In this document: positions 22,400-32,524 of the stretch, in pieces
Layout: every line of letters starts with the position of its first letter
How positions within the stretch are numbered: the first letter of the stretch is position 1
NCBI GenBank assembly: GCA_015501595.1
Contig: JADNRX010000117.1
Coordinates: 79,977-143,976, forward strand
Direction: 5' to 3'
DNA: 64,000 nt
Origin: Hymenopellis radicata
Taxonomy: Eukaryota > Basidiomycota > Agaricomycetes > Agaricales > Physalacriaceae
Translations under genes and position numbers: made by a program
The notes under the pieces: generated by a model
Seen by the model: only the letters and a program-made list of their open reading frames with translations
Database searches by the model: none
What the model was told of the DNA's origin: nothing

Positions 22400-25300
22400 A
22401 TGCAGTATCCGGCACCGCAAGGTTTAACGTCCAAGACCTTCCGTCCACCGCCTCTCGATGGTTCATTGACGCTCCCATCGCTTCCTGAATTTCACGCGAA
22501 GAATAGTCCCGACCATCCAGTGTTTCGCTACGAGAGTCCAAACGATGGAAGTGTGACAGAATTGTGCTGGACTCAGGTCTTCCTTGCTATCCAAGTGGCT
22601 AGACAGATTGTTCAACGCAGTCTCGGAGCGCCTATTTCGGGAAATCGTCCTGTGGTTGCGATTCTTGTCAACACAGGTACATCACCGATTTAGGTATGTC
22701 TTGGAATTACTGATAATTATGCAGATACAATGTCCTTCTTCGCCATCGTTTATGGTCTAATGCAAGCTGGATTTGTTCCTTTTCCCATCTCCATGCGCAA
22801 TTCTGCTGCCGCTGTGGTACATCTTGTCAAGGAGACCAAGTGTACTCGTATGATCGTCAGCCACGATCAGCACCTCCAGATAGTCGCGGACATAGTCCGT
22901 CACGAATGTAGCCCAGAAATGGGTGCTATGCAAAGTATGCCAATGCCCTCTTTCGAATCCTTGTATCATATCGGCAGTGGTGAAGTTCAGAACTCCCCGA
23001 ATGAGTCGCTGCCCGAGTTTGAGTGGACGGAGACGGCATTGATCTTCCACTCTTCCGGGACTACGCGCTTTCCCAGTCCAATTCACCTCAGCCACCGCCT
23101 GCTCCTACAGTATGCTCGGCTTCCTTGTAAGTACTTACTCCGAAACTGCATTAGCGTAAGCTGACGGACTCCTTTCAAAGACTACGGAGAGATGGATATG
23201 TGTGAGCTCATATTCGCCTCACAGGGACTACCGATGTACCGTACGTTGACTTCTTTCTGGAGCTTCCCTTTCCGACGCATTTGCGGGTAGATGTGCTAGG
23301 CTTCTGGCCGACGTGCCTCATGGTGAGTCTTGACCACAAACTGCTCTTCCTCCGGTGTAACACATATCATCAGATCTCATCGGGTATGATTATAGCGGTG
23401 TTTCCACCTACCAATCGTCCTGTCGTGCCCAGTTCAGAACGTTGCCTGGCCAGCGCTACGGCGCTGTGCTGTAACGTGATACTCACAGTGCCTTCGTTCG
23501 TTGAGGTTCGTGGTATAAGGAGGATTCATGTTCGCGTGTAACTCAATACTTGCAGCAATGGTCCAAAAATCCCGCCTCAATCAAAGCATTAAACACCTTC
23601 ACTTGTGTGGTGTGTCTTCGCTGTTTGGTTCTCTCAATCTTCCCTGATTGTTCCAATACTAGCTTTATGGCGGAGGACCCTTGTCGAAAGACGCAGGCGA
23701 CATCTTGAGATCTCACGGCGTGCCTCTAACTGCGTATTATGGACTGTCAGTAATTCATTCTACTAACACCGAGATGCTCACTGGCAACGATATAGAACGG
23801 AAACGGGCGGGATTGTAGTCTTTCAGAGTGCGTTTATCTTCATGTTATCGTCCGCAGTCTAGGATGACATATTGTTGCAGAGAAACCTCCCTCTGTGGGT
23901 TGGGAATGGATGCGGGTGAGTACTGTATTCTTCAATTGTCTAGCTCTAACAATCCGAGGTAGCTAGCATCTCATGTCGATGCTGCCTTTGTACCAGCAGA
24001 GGACAACGTGTTCCGGTTGTACATTAAAGTGGGTGCTTTCGGATGCTGCCTCGCGTGAATGAACGGCTTGACGCATACTACTCAGGAATCTCCTAACCTC
24101 TCGCCGGCTGTTATTAACGCTGAAGTGGACGGCGTACGGGCCTTCGACACAAAAGATCTAGTCATTCGGCACCCCGTCAATCCCGTCTACTGGAAGATAT
24201 ACGGCCGAGCAGGTGAGGCGGACATTCCTATTTCAGATTCTGCCAGTGCTAACCAGCGAGGTATCTAGACGACCAAATCATGCACAGCACCGGCGTATGT
24301 ACTACCCTTTTACTTTGAAGCCACGGATGCTGACAGCTGTTTCAGGAAAAGGTAATATTTGTGAATTGACCTCGACATGACTGACGTCTTGCGTTTTCCG
24401 CGTAGACGAATCCGGCCCCGATAGGTGACCGTCCTTCACTGTGTAGGGGAAATATCTGCTGACTGTAGTTCCCCCAGAGATCATCTTACAAGGTGACAAG
24501 CACATTGCGAGTGCGATCATGTTTGGGAGGGCCAAATTCCAACCTGGCGTGCTGATTCTTCCGCGCCCCGAATACGCTTTCGACCCAACCGACTCTGTAA
24601 AGCTTGCGGAATTCCGCAACAAGATCTGGTCTGTACTATGTTGTTCTATTCGTCTGCTCGTTCGGCATTGATTTCCCTACAGGAACACTGTGATGATCGC
24701 TAATGAACAAGCGCCACAGCATTCGAGGATTTACAAAGAGGTGAGCCCGGTTGACTTATGGCTCGCAGTACGATGTATATTGATTACGGGACTTGTCAGA
24801 TGATTCTCGTGGCGAATCCTTCCAAGCCTTTCGAGTACACGTCCAAAGGATCTCTTCGTCGCGGTGCCATTGTCGATCGGTATCATGACGAGATCGAAGG
24901 CATATATAATGCAGTAGATGACATATCGCACGCGGAGGCTGCACCGCCGGAGTGGGATCTCAAAAACATTACAATCTTCGTTCGCGGCATAGTCCATGAT
25001 GTTCTCTCTCCTTCCGTCATGGACGACATGAATATCTTTGATGCTGGTGGCGATAGGTACCGTTCCCAGATGTTCTTCCGGAGAAAATCAACTGATCATG
25101 CTCATTTACAGTTTAACCGCAACCTCTATTCGGAATTCGCTTCTTCGCGCAATGCACCAGTCGAAAGTTGTCCCGCTCGCCGCGATTCGACTCTTGCCGC
25201 AAAACTTTGTATTCGAGTTCCCGACGATTTTCGGATTGAGTGCCTTTGTCCGTGGTTTCGTCGTCGGTTCATTCAAGATTCCTAGTGCAAAGGAGTTGAA

Positions 25301-26233
25301 GGAGGAGGAAGAGGGTTATTATTCAGTTGATACGCCGCTTCCAATGTCCGGGCAGACGGTGGTAAAGCTGTTGGAGGGGAAAGGGGACCCACCTCTCATT
25401 ATGATTCACGGTTAGTAAGACTTCTTCCAGCTAACATGTATTCTTATGCACTTGCAGGCGCCGGAGGGCTCTTCTTCGAATACGCATCATATGCCGAAAA
25501 GTTTCGGACGTCTGTCTGGACGTTGCAAGTCACGCCCGACACCCCGTTAACGACGTTGGACGAAATGGCTGCTTTCTACTTTGCGAAAATCAAGGAGCAA
25601 CAACCGACGGGACCGTATCGGCTAGCTGCATACTCATCGACGAGTATCCTTGGCTTTGCGCTCGCCAAGCTCTTCGAGGACAACGGCGACGACGTCGTCC
25701 AACTGGCCATGCTGGACCATTTCCCGTCTATGTTTGTTTACTCTGCCAACCAGATTGGTAATCCCGATCCTAGAATCCCGCGTAACCGAGAGAAGATCGT
25801 GGCGTTGTCGATGGACGCTATCAGTGGACTGATGATGCGAGACGCGAACTGGACAATTATGGAGAAACAGTTCCAGGTCTTTCTTGATGCTTCTAATGGT
25901 CTTCCCGCTCCGGCGCTGGTGAAGGCAGCCGCCGAGACGGCCAGCAAGTATATCACACTCGTTGCCGATTATGTTTATGATCTGACCACCGGTTCCCCGG
26001 GCGCATCTTCGTTGGAGCTTATGGTGAAATGGATGGCCTCTGTCAGAGCACCTGTCTGTGTTTATGTTGCGAAGACAGGTTCCTTGGGGTTTGTGGATGA
26101 CAAGGACAAAGAGGAATGGGCTGGTCTCGGAGCCAAGTATTTGCCTGGCGCGCGGGTTGTCTCCCTCGAGGGTGGCCATTATGAATTTTTGATGAACGAG
26201 ATAGTTATTCGGGATTTGCAACAGGGCTTTTAG
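22400..26233 (+). CDS. NRPS-like A-T-TE synthetase, right copy (intact)
   Basis: I could follow about fifteen exons with phase kept at every GT-AG junction from the ATG (MQYPAPQGLTSKTF) to the TAG at 26231. Order: adenylation domain with A3-like IFHSSGTTRFPSPI, helix GLPMYHVLGFWP, YGGGPLSKDAG, A5 YYGLTETGGIV, A7/A8-like GRADDQIMHSTGEKTNPAPI, and A10-like EYTSKGSLRR. A carrier domain follows, with DAGGDSL split by an intron; its Ser carries phosphopantetheine. The thioesterase has IMIHGAGG, the nucleophile region LAAYSSTSILG, LDHFP and EGGHYEFL (likely Ser, Asp and His). Total is about 960 residues, the size of A-T-TE enzymes such as basidiomycete quinone/furanone synthetases, which activate aryl-pyruvates or similar acids. 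The substrate cannot be read from sequence. In A3 the usual Gly and Lys of SGTTGxPK are Arg and Ser. No tailoring genes are adjacent apart from the terpene-synthase-like gene 14 kb away. Confidence 0.85.
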
Positions 26234-26394
26234 GTTGGACTATTTTGTAAATAGGACAGTTATTTCATACTCAGTTGAGTGTGGCGCACAGTTTGTGCAT
26301 ATTGTCCAACGACATTCCTCGTCAATTTAAATCCGCTCCTTCACCTCCTTGTGCTTCCACCTCATCTACGAGTCGCGGCATCTGCGGATCAATG

Positions 26395-26865
26395 AAGCTT
26401 TAACATCAATGCAAGCCTGTAGCTTCAATGTCTCATCCTCAAGTCAACGTGACCACGACGGGGCCCCCGACGGCGCGTGTGGGCATGTACGAGACCGAAG
26501 ATGGCACGTCTCTACCACGGGCACATATTGAACTCGAAACACGACCAGTTCGTCATGGACACTGGCAGGTATATAGTAAATCATCAACGCTCTCGCTCAA
26601 GTTGGGGCGGCGACAGCGGTCCGACCTCTCCCAGCTGCTGTAAAAAGCGGTCTGTACTGATGGAGAGGGTGACACTGTGCCAGTGACTTTTGACGATGTC
26701 GGTAGACTCTCCTTCCCAGTCCACGTCATAGTCAAATGGACGAGAACACCACCCGGAGCGACGCCAGCAGGAGGGCAATAGCTCGTCGTGTCACCACAAA
26801 CTACGACTCTGTCCTTCAGAAAATCTCGTTTGAGCATGGGCACTGATAACATGTTGTATCTTTAC
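26395..26865. repeat. Duplicated debris with F-box gene scrap
   Basis: 26395-26630 recurs as a direct repeat at 29340-29520; both read through GAGACCGAAGATGGCACGTC. 26617-26730 matches, on the minus strand, the part of the F-box genes that codes for the segment around the PLLL and LSSxPD motifs (compare 31420-31560). 26790-26935 recurs inverted at 38710-38865. No gene is intact here. Confidence 0.6.
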
Positions 26866-26933
26866 AGCACGATTCCTTTTTTGTAACTCTTACTGCGTTT
26901 CCAAGTAGTCACCTCCGCGCCTCACGCCCATTG

Positions 26934-28433
26934 TCACAAAATTCGTTTACGCGACCTGTTGTCTGGAAAGGTTAAGCTAATGAGGTCATGAACGGCAAAA
27001 CACTGTAGCTCACACTCAAAGATAACGATGTCTAAACCCTCTGCTTTGAGCACCCGAAGACAATCTATCGTCCGACGAAGCTTTTCCTTCACTTCTTCAT
27101 CATCCTCAAGTGCGTGTCCAAAACACAGGCGAACATATTCTAATTTAGCCACGTCGTTTCTTGTGACATGCCAACGGGATTGGACTACATCGATTGCCGA
27201 GTGAACCATTGACCACATCCCGTCGTAGGTCTCTTGGCGGCTCGTGCACTCAAAATGAGTCATGTTTGGGACTAACAAGGGCGTAGCGGAAGCGGTCAGA
27301 AGTACGAGGTCCTCAATGTGAAATTTTACGCCAAGCTTCAATGTTCGAATGGACGCGGACGTGAATGAGGAGATAAACTGGTGATTGTGAATCGGTCTCG
27401 GGAGATGTGAGGCCTCAATTTCGACGGATGCCAGCATTGGTGACTGGGCTAGAAAGGTTCTGAAAGCAGAAACGTAATCCTCAACGGCGGTGCCATTGTG
27501 TTCGTGCATGAGGCTGAAAGCGAGGTGATCAAGTTGAAATTTGAGTTCTGTCAAGGATCTACACCGAAGATGATGTAGCAGCCTAACATCCTTTATATCA
27601 AGAGTCTGGAGTTTTGAATGAATGATAGCGTTGGATGACTGTGGTTCTCGTGTAGAGTCGGTGGTATATGAAAGCAGGTTAGGACAATGCGCAAGTAGTT
27701 GGTAGTCAAGACTGAGGGTCCCGAACTCGCTAAGGGAAACGTCGAGGTGTGTCAATTGGTGCCAGGGAAATGCAGATGACATTGGGTTTAGATCGTCCAA
27801 CAGCAGGTCAACCCGCAGTTTGAGTGACTGCAGCTTCGGTGCATACTGAAAGCGGTCCAGAATGTGTGCGAGGGTACAGGCTTTACGGCGGTTCGGATTA
27901 TAGATGACAAGCGAAGCAGTCTCCAAAAGCGGCAGTTCGCCGACTTCACCCAGCTGCATATAGTCTTTTGGCATCGCGAAGATGCTTATATTCTGCCAGC
28001 GTTGGGAATGACTTTTGACAATGTCAAGATAGTGCCCAAGGGAGTCCATTTCGTAGTGGAACGACAACGGTGAGGACCTTTCAAAAACCGTTGACAGCTG
28101 GGCGCGGCTGTCATCGGTATAGTACAACGGGGATGACGACAGCGCACAAGACGAGTGCGACCATAGCGTCGATGGCGCCGATACTATCTGCCTCCAAAAG
28201 CGACATACGCGTCCGAGTTTCCATGGCCCCTTGGAGAAGGCGTACCAGGGCCGTTTATCAACAGCGAGCTGGAAGATTTCAAACAGTATCTCAGCAGGAA
28301 GCATGTGAATAGGGGGAAAGAGCTGGATATGCGCTGTGCGCAATGTTTCGAGAGAAGCTAGTTGACGATGTGCGCCGGCTAGCGCTGCAGTGAGGTGTGC
28401 AACCCATTCGCGACATGACCATATGTCTAGCAT
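26934..28433 (-). CDS. F-box protein with LRR-like C-terminal part
   Basis: The frame of about 499 codons begins at an internal-looking ATG (28433). It contains a coiled-coil-like helix (HLTAALAGAHRQLASLETLR), then the F-box core LFPPIHMLPAEILFEIFQLA, then leucine-spaced repeats such as LPLLETASLVIYN and APKLQSLKLRVDLLLDDL. Such proteins are thought to link substrates to SCF ubiquitin ligases. Upstream, on the same strand, sequence equivalent to the N-terminus of the 39001-40770 gene (FHAHLGRCVAFDTP) continues to about 28520 in another frame. One base appears lost near 28469-28473. The true protein is probably longer by about 60 residues. It belongs to the same family as the genes at 30430 and 39001 but is clearly diverged. 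Confidence 0.72.
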   Translation of the reverse strand: MLDIWSCREWVAHLTAALAGAHRQLASLETLRTAHIQLFPPIHMLPAEILFEIFQLAVDKRPWYAFSKGPWKLGRVCRFWRQIVSAPSTLWSHSSCALSSSPLYYTDDSRAQLSTVFERSSPLSFHYEMDSLGHYLDIVKSHSQRWQNISIFAMPKDYMQLGEVGELPLLETASLVIYNPNRRKACTLAHILDRFQYAPKLQSLKLRVDLLLDDLNPMSSAFPWHQLTHLDVSLSEFGTLSLDYQLLAHCPNLLSYTTDSTREPQSSNAIIHSKLQTLDIKDVRLLHHLRCRSLTELKFQLDHLAFSLMHEHNGTAVEDYVSAFRTFLAQSPMLASVEIEASHLPRPIHNHQFISSFTSASIRTLKLGVKFHIEDLVLLTASATPLLVPNMTHFECTSRQETYDGMWSMVHSAIDVVQSRWHVTRNDVAKLEYVRLCFGHALEDDEEVKEKLRRTIDCLRVLKAEGLDIVIFECELQCFAVHDLISLTFPDNRSRKRIL

Positions 28434-28689
28434 AACATCGTCTGCAGATCTCAGAATGGCACGTCGCTCGGCGGTGGGGTATCAAAGGCAACACATCTTC
28501 CAAGATGGGCGTGGAATGGGGACGAGCGGGAATCGAGGAAAGAGCGAGGCTTGCAGTTTGGGCAGCTGTTCGACACTAGAGCGCAATCAGAACGTTAACT
28601 CGATCCTCCGATTTTGCAGTCCATATCACTGACTTTTGGAGGGAGATGTAACTTGGACTGGTTGGGCGATACCTAGCCAGGCAACCTAG

Positions 28690-29340
28690 CGTTCAGATGA
28701 CAGTCGATCTGAACGTGAGCCGTTCATTTTATTTGAAGTCCGACGCCGTTGCTGTCTCCACGTGGCTTGGTTTTGATCAAACCTTCCAGTGTGGAACTGG
28801 AAGGACATTCGCGATGTCTGGAGTATACAATGGTGGGGCAGGCTCCGAACCCAGCCGTCGTTGTAGTTTCTGTGATTTAAGTAGTTGAGTGAGAAATGGA
28901 AATTATTTGAGAGCGGGAACAGGCATCGTCTGCTAGTCTGTATTTTATTGCCGGACAACAACCGTAGCTCGCCCTTCCCGATTGGGACGTGCACGTGAAG
29001 GGCCTAACAGTGCCAAAGAACGCGCCTCGCGCCAATTAGTGCCTGTTAATACGGCGGTTCTGGTACGCTTGGTGGGGGACGGGTTGTCAGAGATGGTGGA
29101 GCATTCTCATTAGGGAGCTCGCCGCTCCTCGACGTAGCGGTCGATGCACTGGTCGGTAGAGGAAGCAATGGTCGAATGGGAGGTGGAATGAATATGGTTC
29201 GGGTTGGGTTGGGGGATGGGTATACACCAAGATCAATGTTCATATTATGGGATCAGAACTATCGGGTGAGAAGTCGTTCACTAAGGAACGGGCGGCGTTA
29301 TGGGAGCGAAAGATAGTAGCAGGAGCCGTGGGGGTGATAA
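28690..29340. other. Upstream flank and spacer
   Basis: 28700-28800 resembles 32150-32280 (shared CGAAGTCCGAC-like segments and the GGCTTGGT segment). The upstream flank of the F-box gene was therefore duplicated together with the gene. The rest, to about 29340, holds only short open frames without support. Confidence 0.45.
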
Positions 29341-29788
29341 TGTAGCTTTAACATGAATGCAAGCCTGTAGCTCCAATTTCTCATCCTCAAGCCAACGTGA
29401 CCACAACCGCGTCGCGTGTGGGCACGTACGAGACCGAAGATGGCACGTCTCTACCACGAGCACATATATATCGTAAATCATCTACTTACGCTCTCGCTCA
29501 AGTTGGGGCGGCGACAGTGGCGTTCCCAGTGACAGGGCACCCTCTGTCGTTAAGCTTTCTCCAATCAGCTATTTTCTGCAGCCTTAGCCAAGGAATCGAA
29601 TACCTGCCTTGAACGGACCAGTCAAATACCCGACGCCTTTTAGTCGGTCCGTTTGCGAGCATCTCTACATTGGCAATGCGGAGCTACCGTTTGTTTCAGT
29701 ATTTAAGCAGCGAGCTGTATGTGATTTCGAAATCATTCCTAGTCGTCTTTCAAGTTGTCCTCTCGACGTCTTGCTCTTCTTTGCAACT

Positions 29789-30250
29789 ATGTTGTTCAGC
29801 GCCCTCTCAGTCTTGGCTCCTTCAGCGGTCTCTTTCGCATCCCCAGCTGCACGGGCATCACTTGACTTTGCTCCTACCTCTGGCGTGCGGCGCTCTGCTG
29901 CTGGAGGAGACAGAGATTACAAGGGCAAGGAAGACCATTGGGCCGAGAAGGACTGGTAGGAAGACTGCTCATATTCTGGCTTCCACCGATCTGATATGCT
30001 TGTCAGCATCAAAGGGTACCTCAAACTGACCACGTACGACAGCAAGGACTACGGGTACGCCGAAAAGCTGACTACCGCGGCGCCTATGACAAGGCTTTGT
30101 GCGATGAAGACAAGGTGCTCGTCGAGATCAGCAAGTCTTTGGATACCTGGGGATCATTCGATATCAAAACTCTTGTGTGTACGCCTCTCTCATCTCGGCG
30201 TTTCGTTTTTGACGCGCCGCAGAACGGTCCCGATACCCTTACTGGGCTGG
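29789..30250 (+). pseudogene. Truncated small secreted protein copy
   Basis: The ATG at 29789 starts a signal peptide (MLFSALSVLAPSAVSFASPA) and an acidic segment ending HWAEKDW, as in the gene at 5760-6736. An intron (about 29957-30008) leads to IKGYLKLTTYDSKDYGYAEK. The conserved continuation YRGAYDKALCDEDKVLVEIS is one frame off; one A seems missing from the A-run at 30063-30066. Homology continues to about 30250 and then stops. From about 30290 the sequence is the inverted-repeat arm of the F-box gene, so the 3' half is gone. A stop or frameshift plus truncation makes a functional product unlikely. Confidence 0.62.
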
Positions 30251-30289
30251 GCAAGTTCCTCTGATGATATTGGCCAGGGAAGCTACATA

Positions 30290-32170
30290 GTGCCGATTAG
30301 AGCAAGAAAACTGATCATCACTTCTGTACGGATGTCTGGCACAGACAAGTTGCAAATTCATCAGTGTAAGAGTAACATTGCTTATTGACCTGGTTCTAAG
30401 CCATTTTTTGAATCGCTCCCTGAGCATATTTACAGCAGCCTCTGAGCAGGTTTGTCCACACCTGGGAATTCTGGAAAACATTGAGCGTGTGAAGCAACAA
30501 GAGCAAAGCACACACCTTGAAAGACAACAACGTCTAAACCTTCTTCTTTGAACACTCGAAGGCTGTCTATCATGCGTCCAAGTTCATCAGAATCTTCATC
30601 CCCTCCGGCCCGATATTTATATCCGAAAAACAGGCGGACACTTTGCAGCTTAGCCACCTCTCCTCTTTCAACACGCCAACGGGATTGAATTACGGCGAAC
30701 AATGTTTGAACCAATAACGCCGTGTTAGCGAGAAATCGGCTGCTCGTACAGTCAAGATAAGTCATATGTGGGACCAGTAAGGGCGTAGCGGAAGCAACAA
30801 GAGGTACGAGGTCATCATGGTTCCCTGTAATGTCGAGCGTCAGTGATTGAATGGTCGGGGACGTGAATGTAAGAATAAAAGGGCAGCTCCGACTCGACGA
30901 CGGGGCCTGGACCGAAATAGACGTGAGCATAGGTGAGTTGGCTAGAAAGGTCCTGAGGGAAGAGGTGTATCCCTCTACTTCTTCATCGTCCACGTAGTCA
31001 ATACTCCCAGTATCAATCTTGAGCTCTGTTAAGGATGTGCACTGAAGGTACCGGAGTAGCGCAACATGCTCAATATCGAGGAATTTTAGTTTCGAATGAG
31101 CCACGGCATCGGATGAGCCCGGTTCTTTGCGTGTGTGGGTGATGTACGACTGTAGATGAGGGCAATGTAACAATAGCTGACAGTCAAGGAGGAATGTGGA
31201 CGACCAAAGGGAATGCTCGAGATGTGTTAGCTGGTGCCAGGGAATGCAGACGGTAGTGGGGTCAGGCCTTCCAGTAGTGAAGATGAAATGTCCAATTTGA
31301 GGGAGTGTAGCTTAGGTGCGGATTGAAAGACGTGCAGAATTTGTGCAAGGGTACACTTCTTTGGCCTGAACCCCACCCAATCCGTGATGCGAAGCGCTAC
31401 AGTCACCAAAAGCGGCAATGGTCCAACTCCTCCCAGCTGCCGTATAAAGAAGTCTGGACTGCTGGAGAGAGTGACACTGTGCCAGCGCAGGGAATGACTT
31501 CTGACAATGTCGATAGCCTGTGCTCTCGAGCTCGAGCTCAATGAATAGTCAAACACCAAGGGTAATGACCTTTCGAAGACGGTTTCTAGCATGGCTCTAG
31601 ACTACCCGCGATAGTCTGAGGGCCGGCAGCACGCGGACGACCACAGCGAGGAGGGCACCAATGTTATTTGCCTCCAAAGGGTCCAAGGCCCCATGGCGAG
31701 TTCTTGATGAACGAGTAATTGTACGGTTTCTCCACCGCGAGTTCGAAGATTTTCAATAAGACTTCAGCGGGAAGCACATGAATAGGGGGAAAGAGTTTAA
31801 TATGCGCCCTGCGCAATTCTTCGAGGGAATCGAGTTGGCTTTGAGCGTCGGCTAGCACTGCTGTTAGACGCGACACCCGGTCCCGACACGACGCCACGGC
31901 CGGCTCGATATTGCGCACATACGCCAGTATGCCATGTCGCTCAGGTGTCGGTGTATCGAAGGCAATACATTTTCCGAGTTGAGCATGGAATGGGGATGAG
32001 TGAGCGTCGAAGTTGAAAGAACGAGGACGACAGTTTGGGCGGCTTTCGGACACTGAAAACATGTTCAAAGGTCTATCCGACAAGTTTTTAGTTAGCTGAC
32101 TGACTGTTGAAGGCCTCAAGTTGCATGCGTGGGCGATACCATGAGCCTGACAGGTCCTGTTCTTCATTTA
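30290..32170. repeat. Left arm of F-box inverted repeat
   Basis: This is the reverse complement of 39080-40900, about 1.85 kb, covering the whole F-box gene and about 130 bp beyond its 3' end (CTGATCATCACTTCTGTACG at 30310 against its complement near 40890). Arms are about 7 kb apart and enclose Vps1 and the DUF6699 gene. Confidence 0.82.
30430..32167 (-). pseudogene. F-box gene, broken copy
   Basis: This is the inverted, disrupted twin of 39001-40770. The N-terminal part reads SSPFHAQLGKCIAFDTPTPE, then EELRRAHIKLFPPIHVLPAE for the F-box. At about 31676-31686 some 10 nt are missing relative to the twin (which codes for GHVCRLWRQI there), and the frame runs into a stop. A second break at 31240-31242 is one G short of the twin's run and splits the middle from the C-terminal frame (30430-31173). 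The 10-nt loss is not a homopolymer error, so this copy is most likely a true pseudogene. Confidence 0.75.
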
Positions 32171-32524
32171 AAATTGTATCCGAAGTCCGACTCAGCCGCC
32201 GTCGTTGCCGCCTCCACGAGGCTTGGTCTTGTTCACGACCTTCAGGTCAGATCCAGGTTGGCTGTGCGCCACACCATGGACTGCCCTCCCATCTATCATA
32301 TCTCCAACTAATCTCAGAACCTCAATCCGTCCAATAATGCGCGTATTTAGAGGGTATTATACTAGTACTGAATAGTCAAATGTAAAGATTGAAATCATAA
32401 CAAAAACCTGTAGACAAAAGAAGGAGAGCAGAACCCCTGAGTACCGTATAGTCTAAACACCAGATACAATCCTGAAAACCAATCAGTCAGTATCGCGGCT
32501 GAGCGGAAAAAATTTGACGTCGAC

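Larger units (their letters stand above)
21713..26233. repeat. Right arm of large inverted repeat
   Basis: This is the reverse complement of 1-4212. The inner border near 21713 (GGCCAGGCCCGGGAAGCCGG) is sharp. The arm then covers about 690 bp upstream of the synthetase start and the whole synthetase. The last 360 bp of the gene and its 3' flank have no partner in view, because the left arm runs off the window. Confidence 0.88.

Noticed and set aside
25634..26221. 195-codon minus-strand frame over the synthetase thioesterase
   Set aside because: It is antisense to a well-supported conserved exon.
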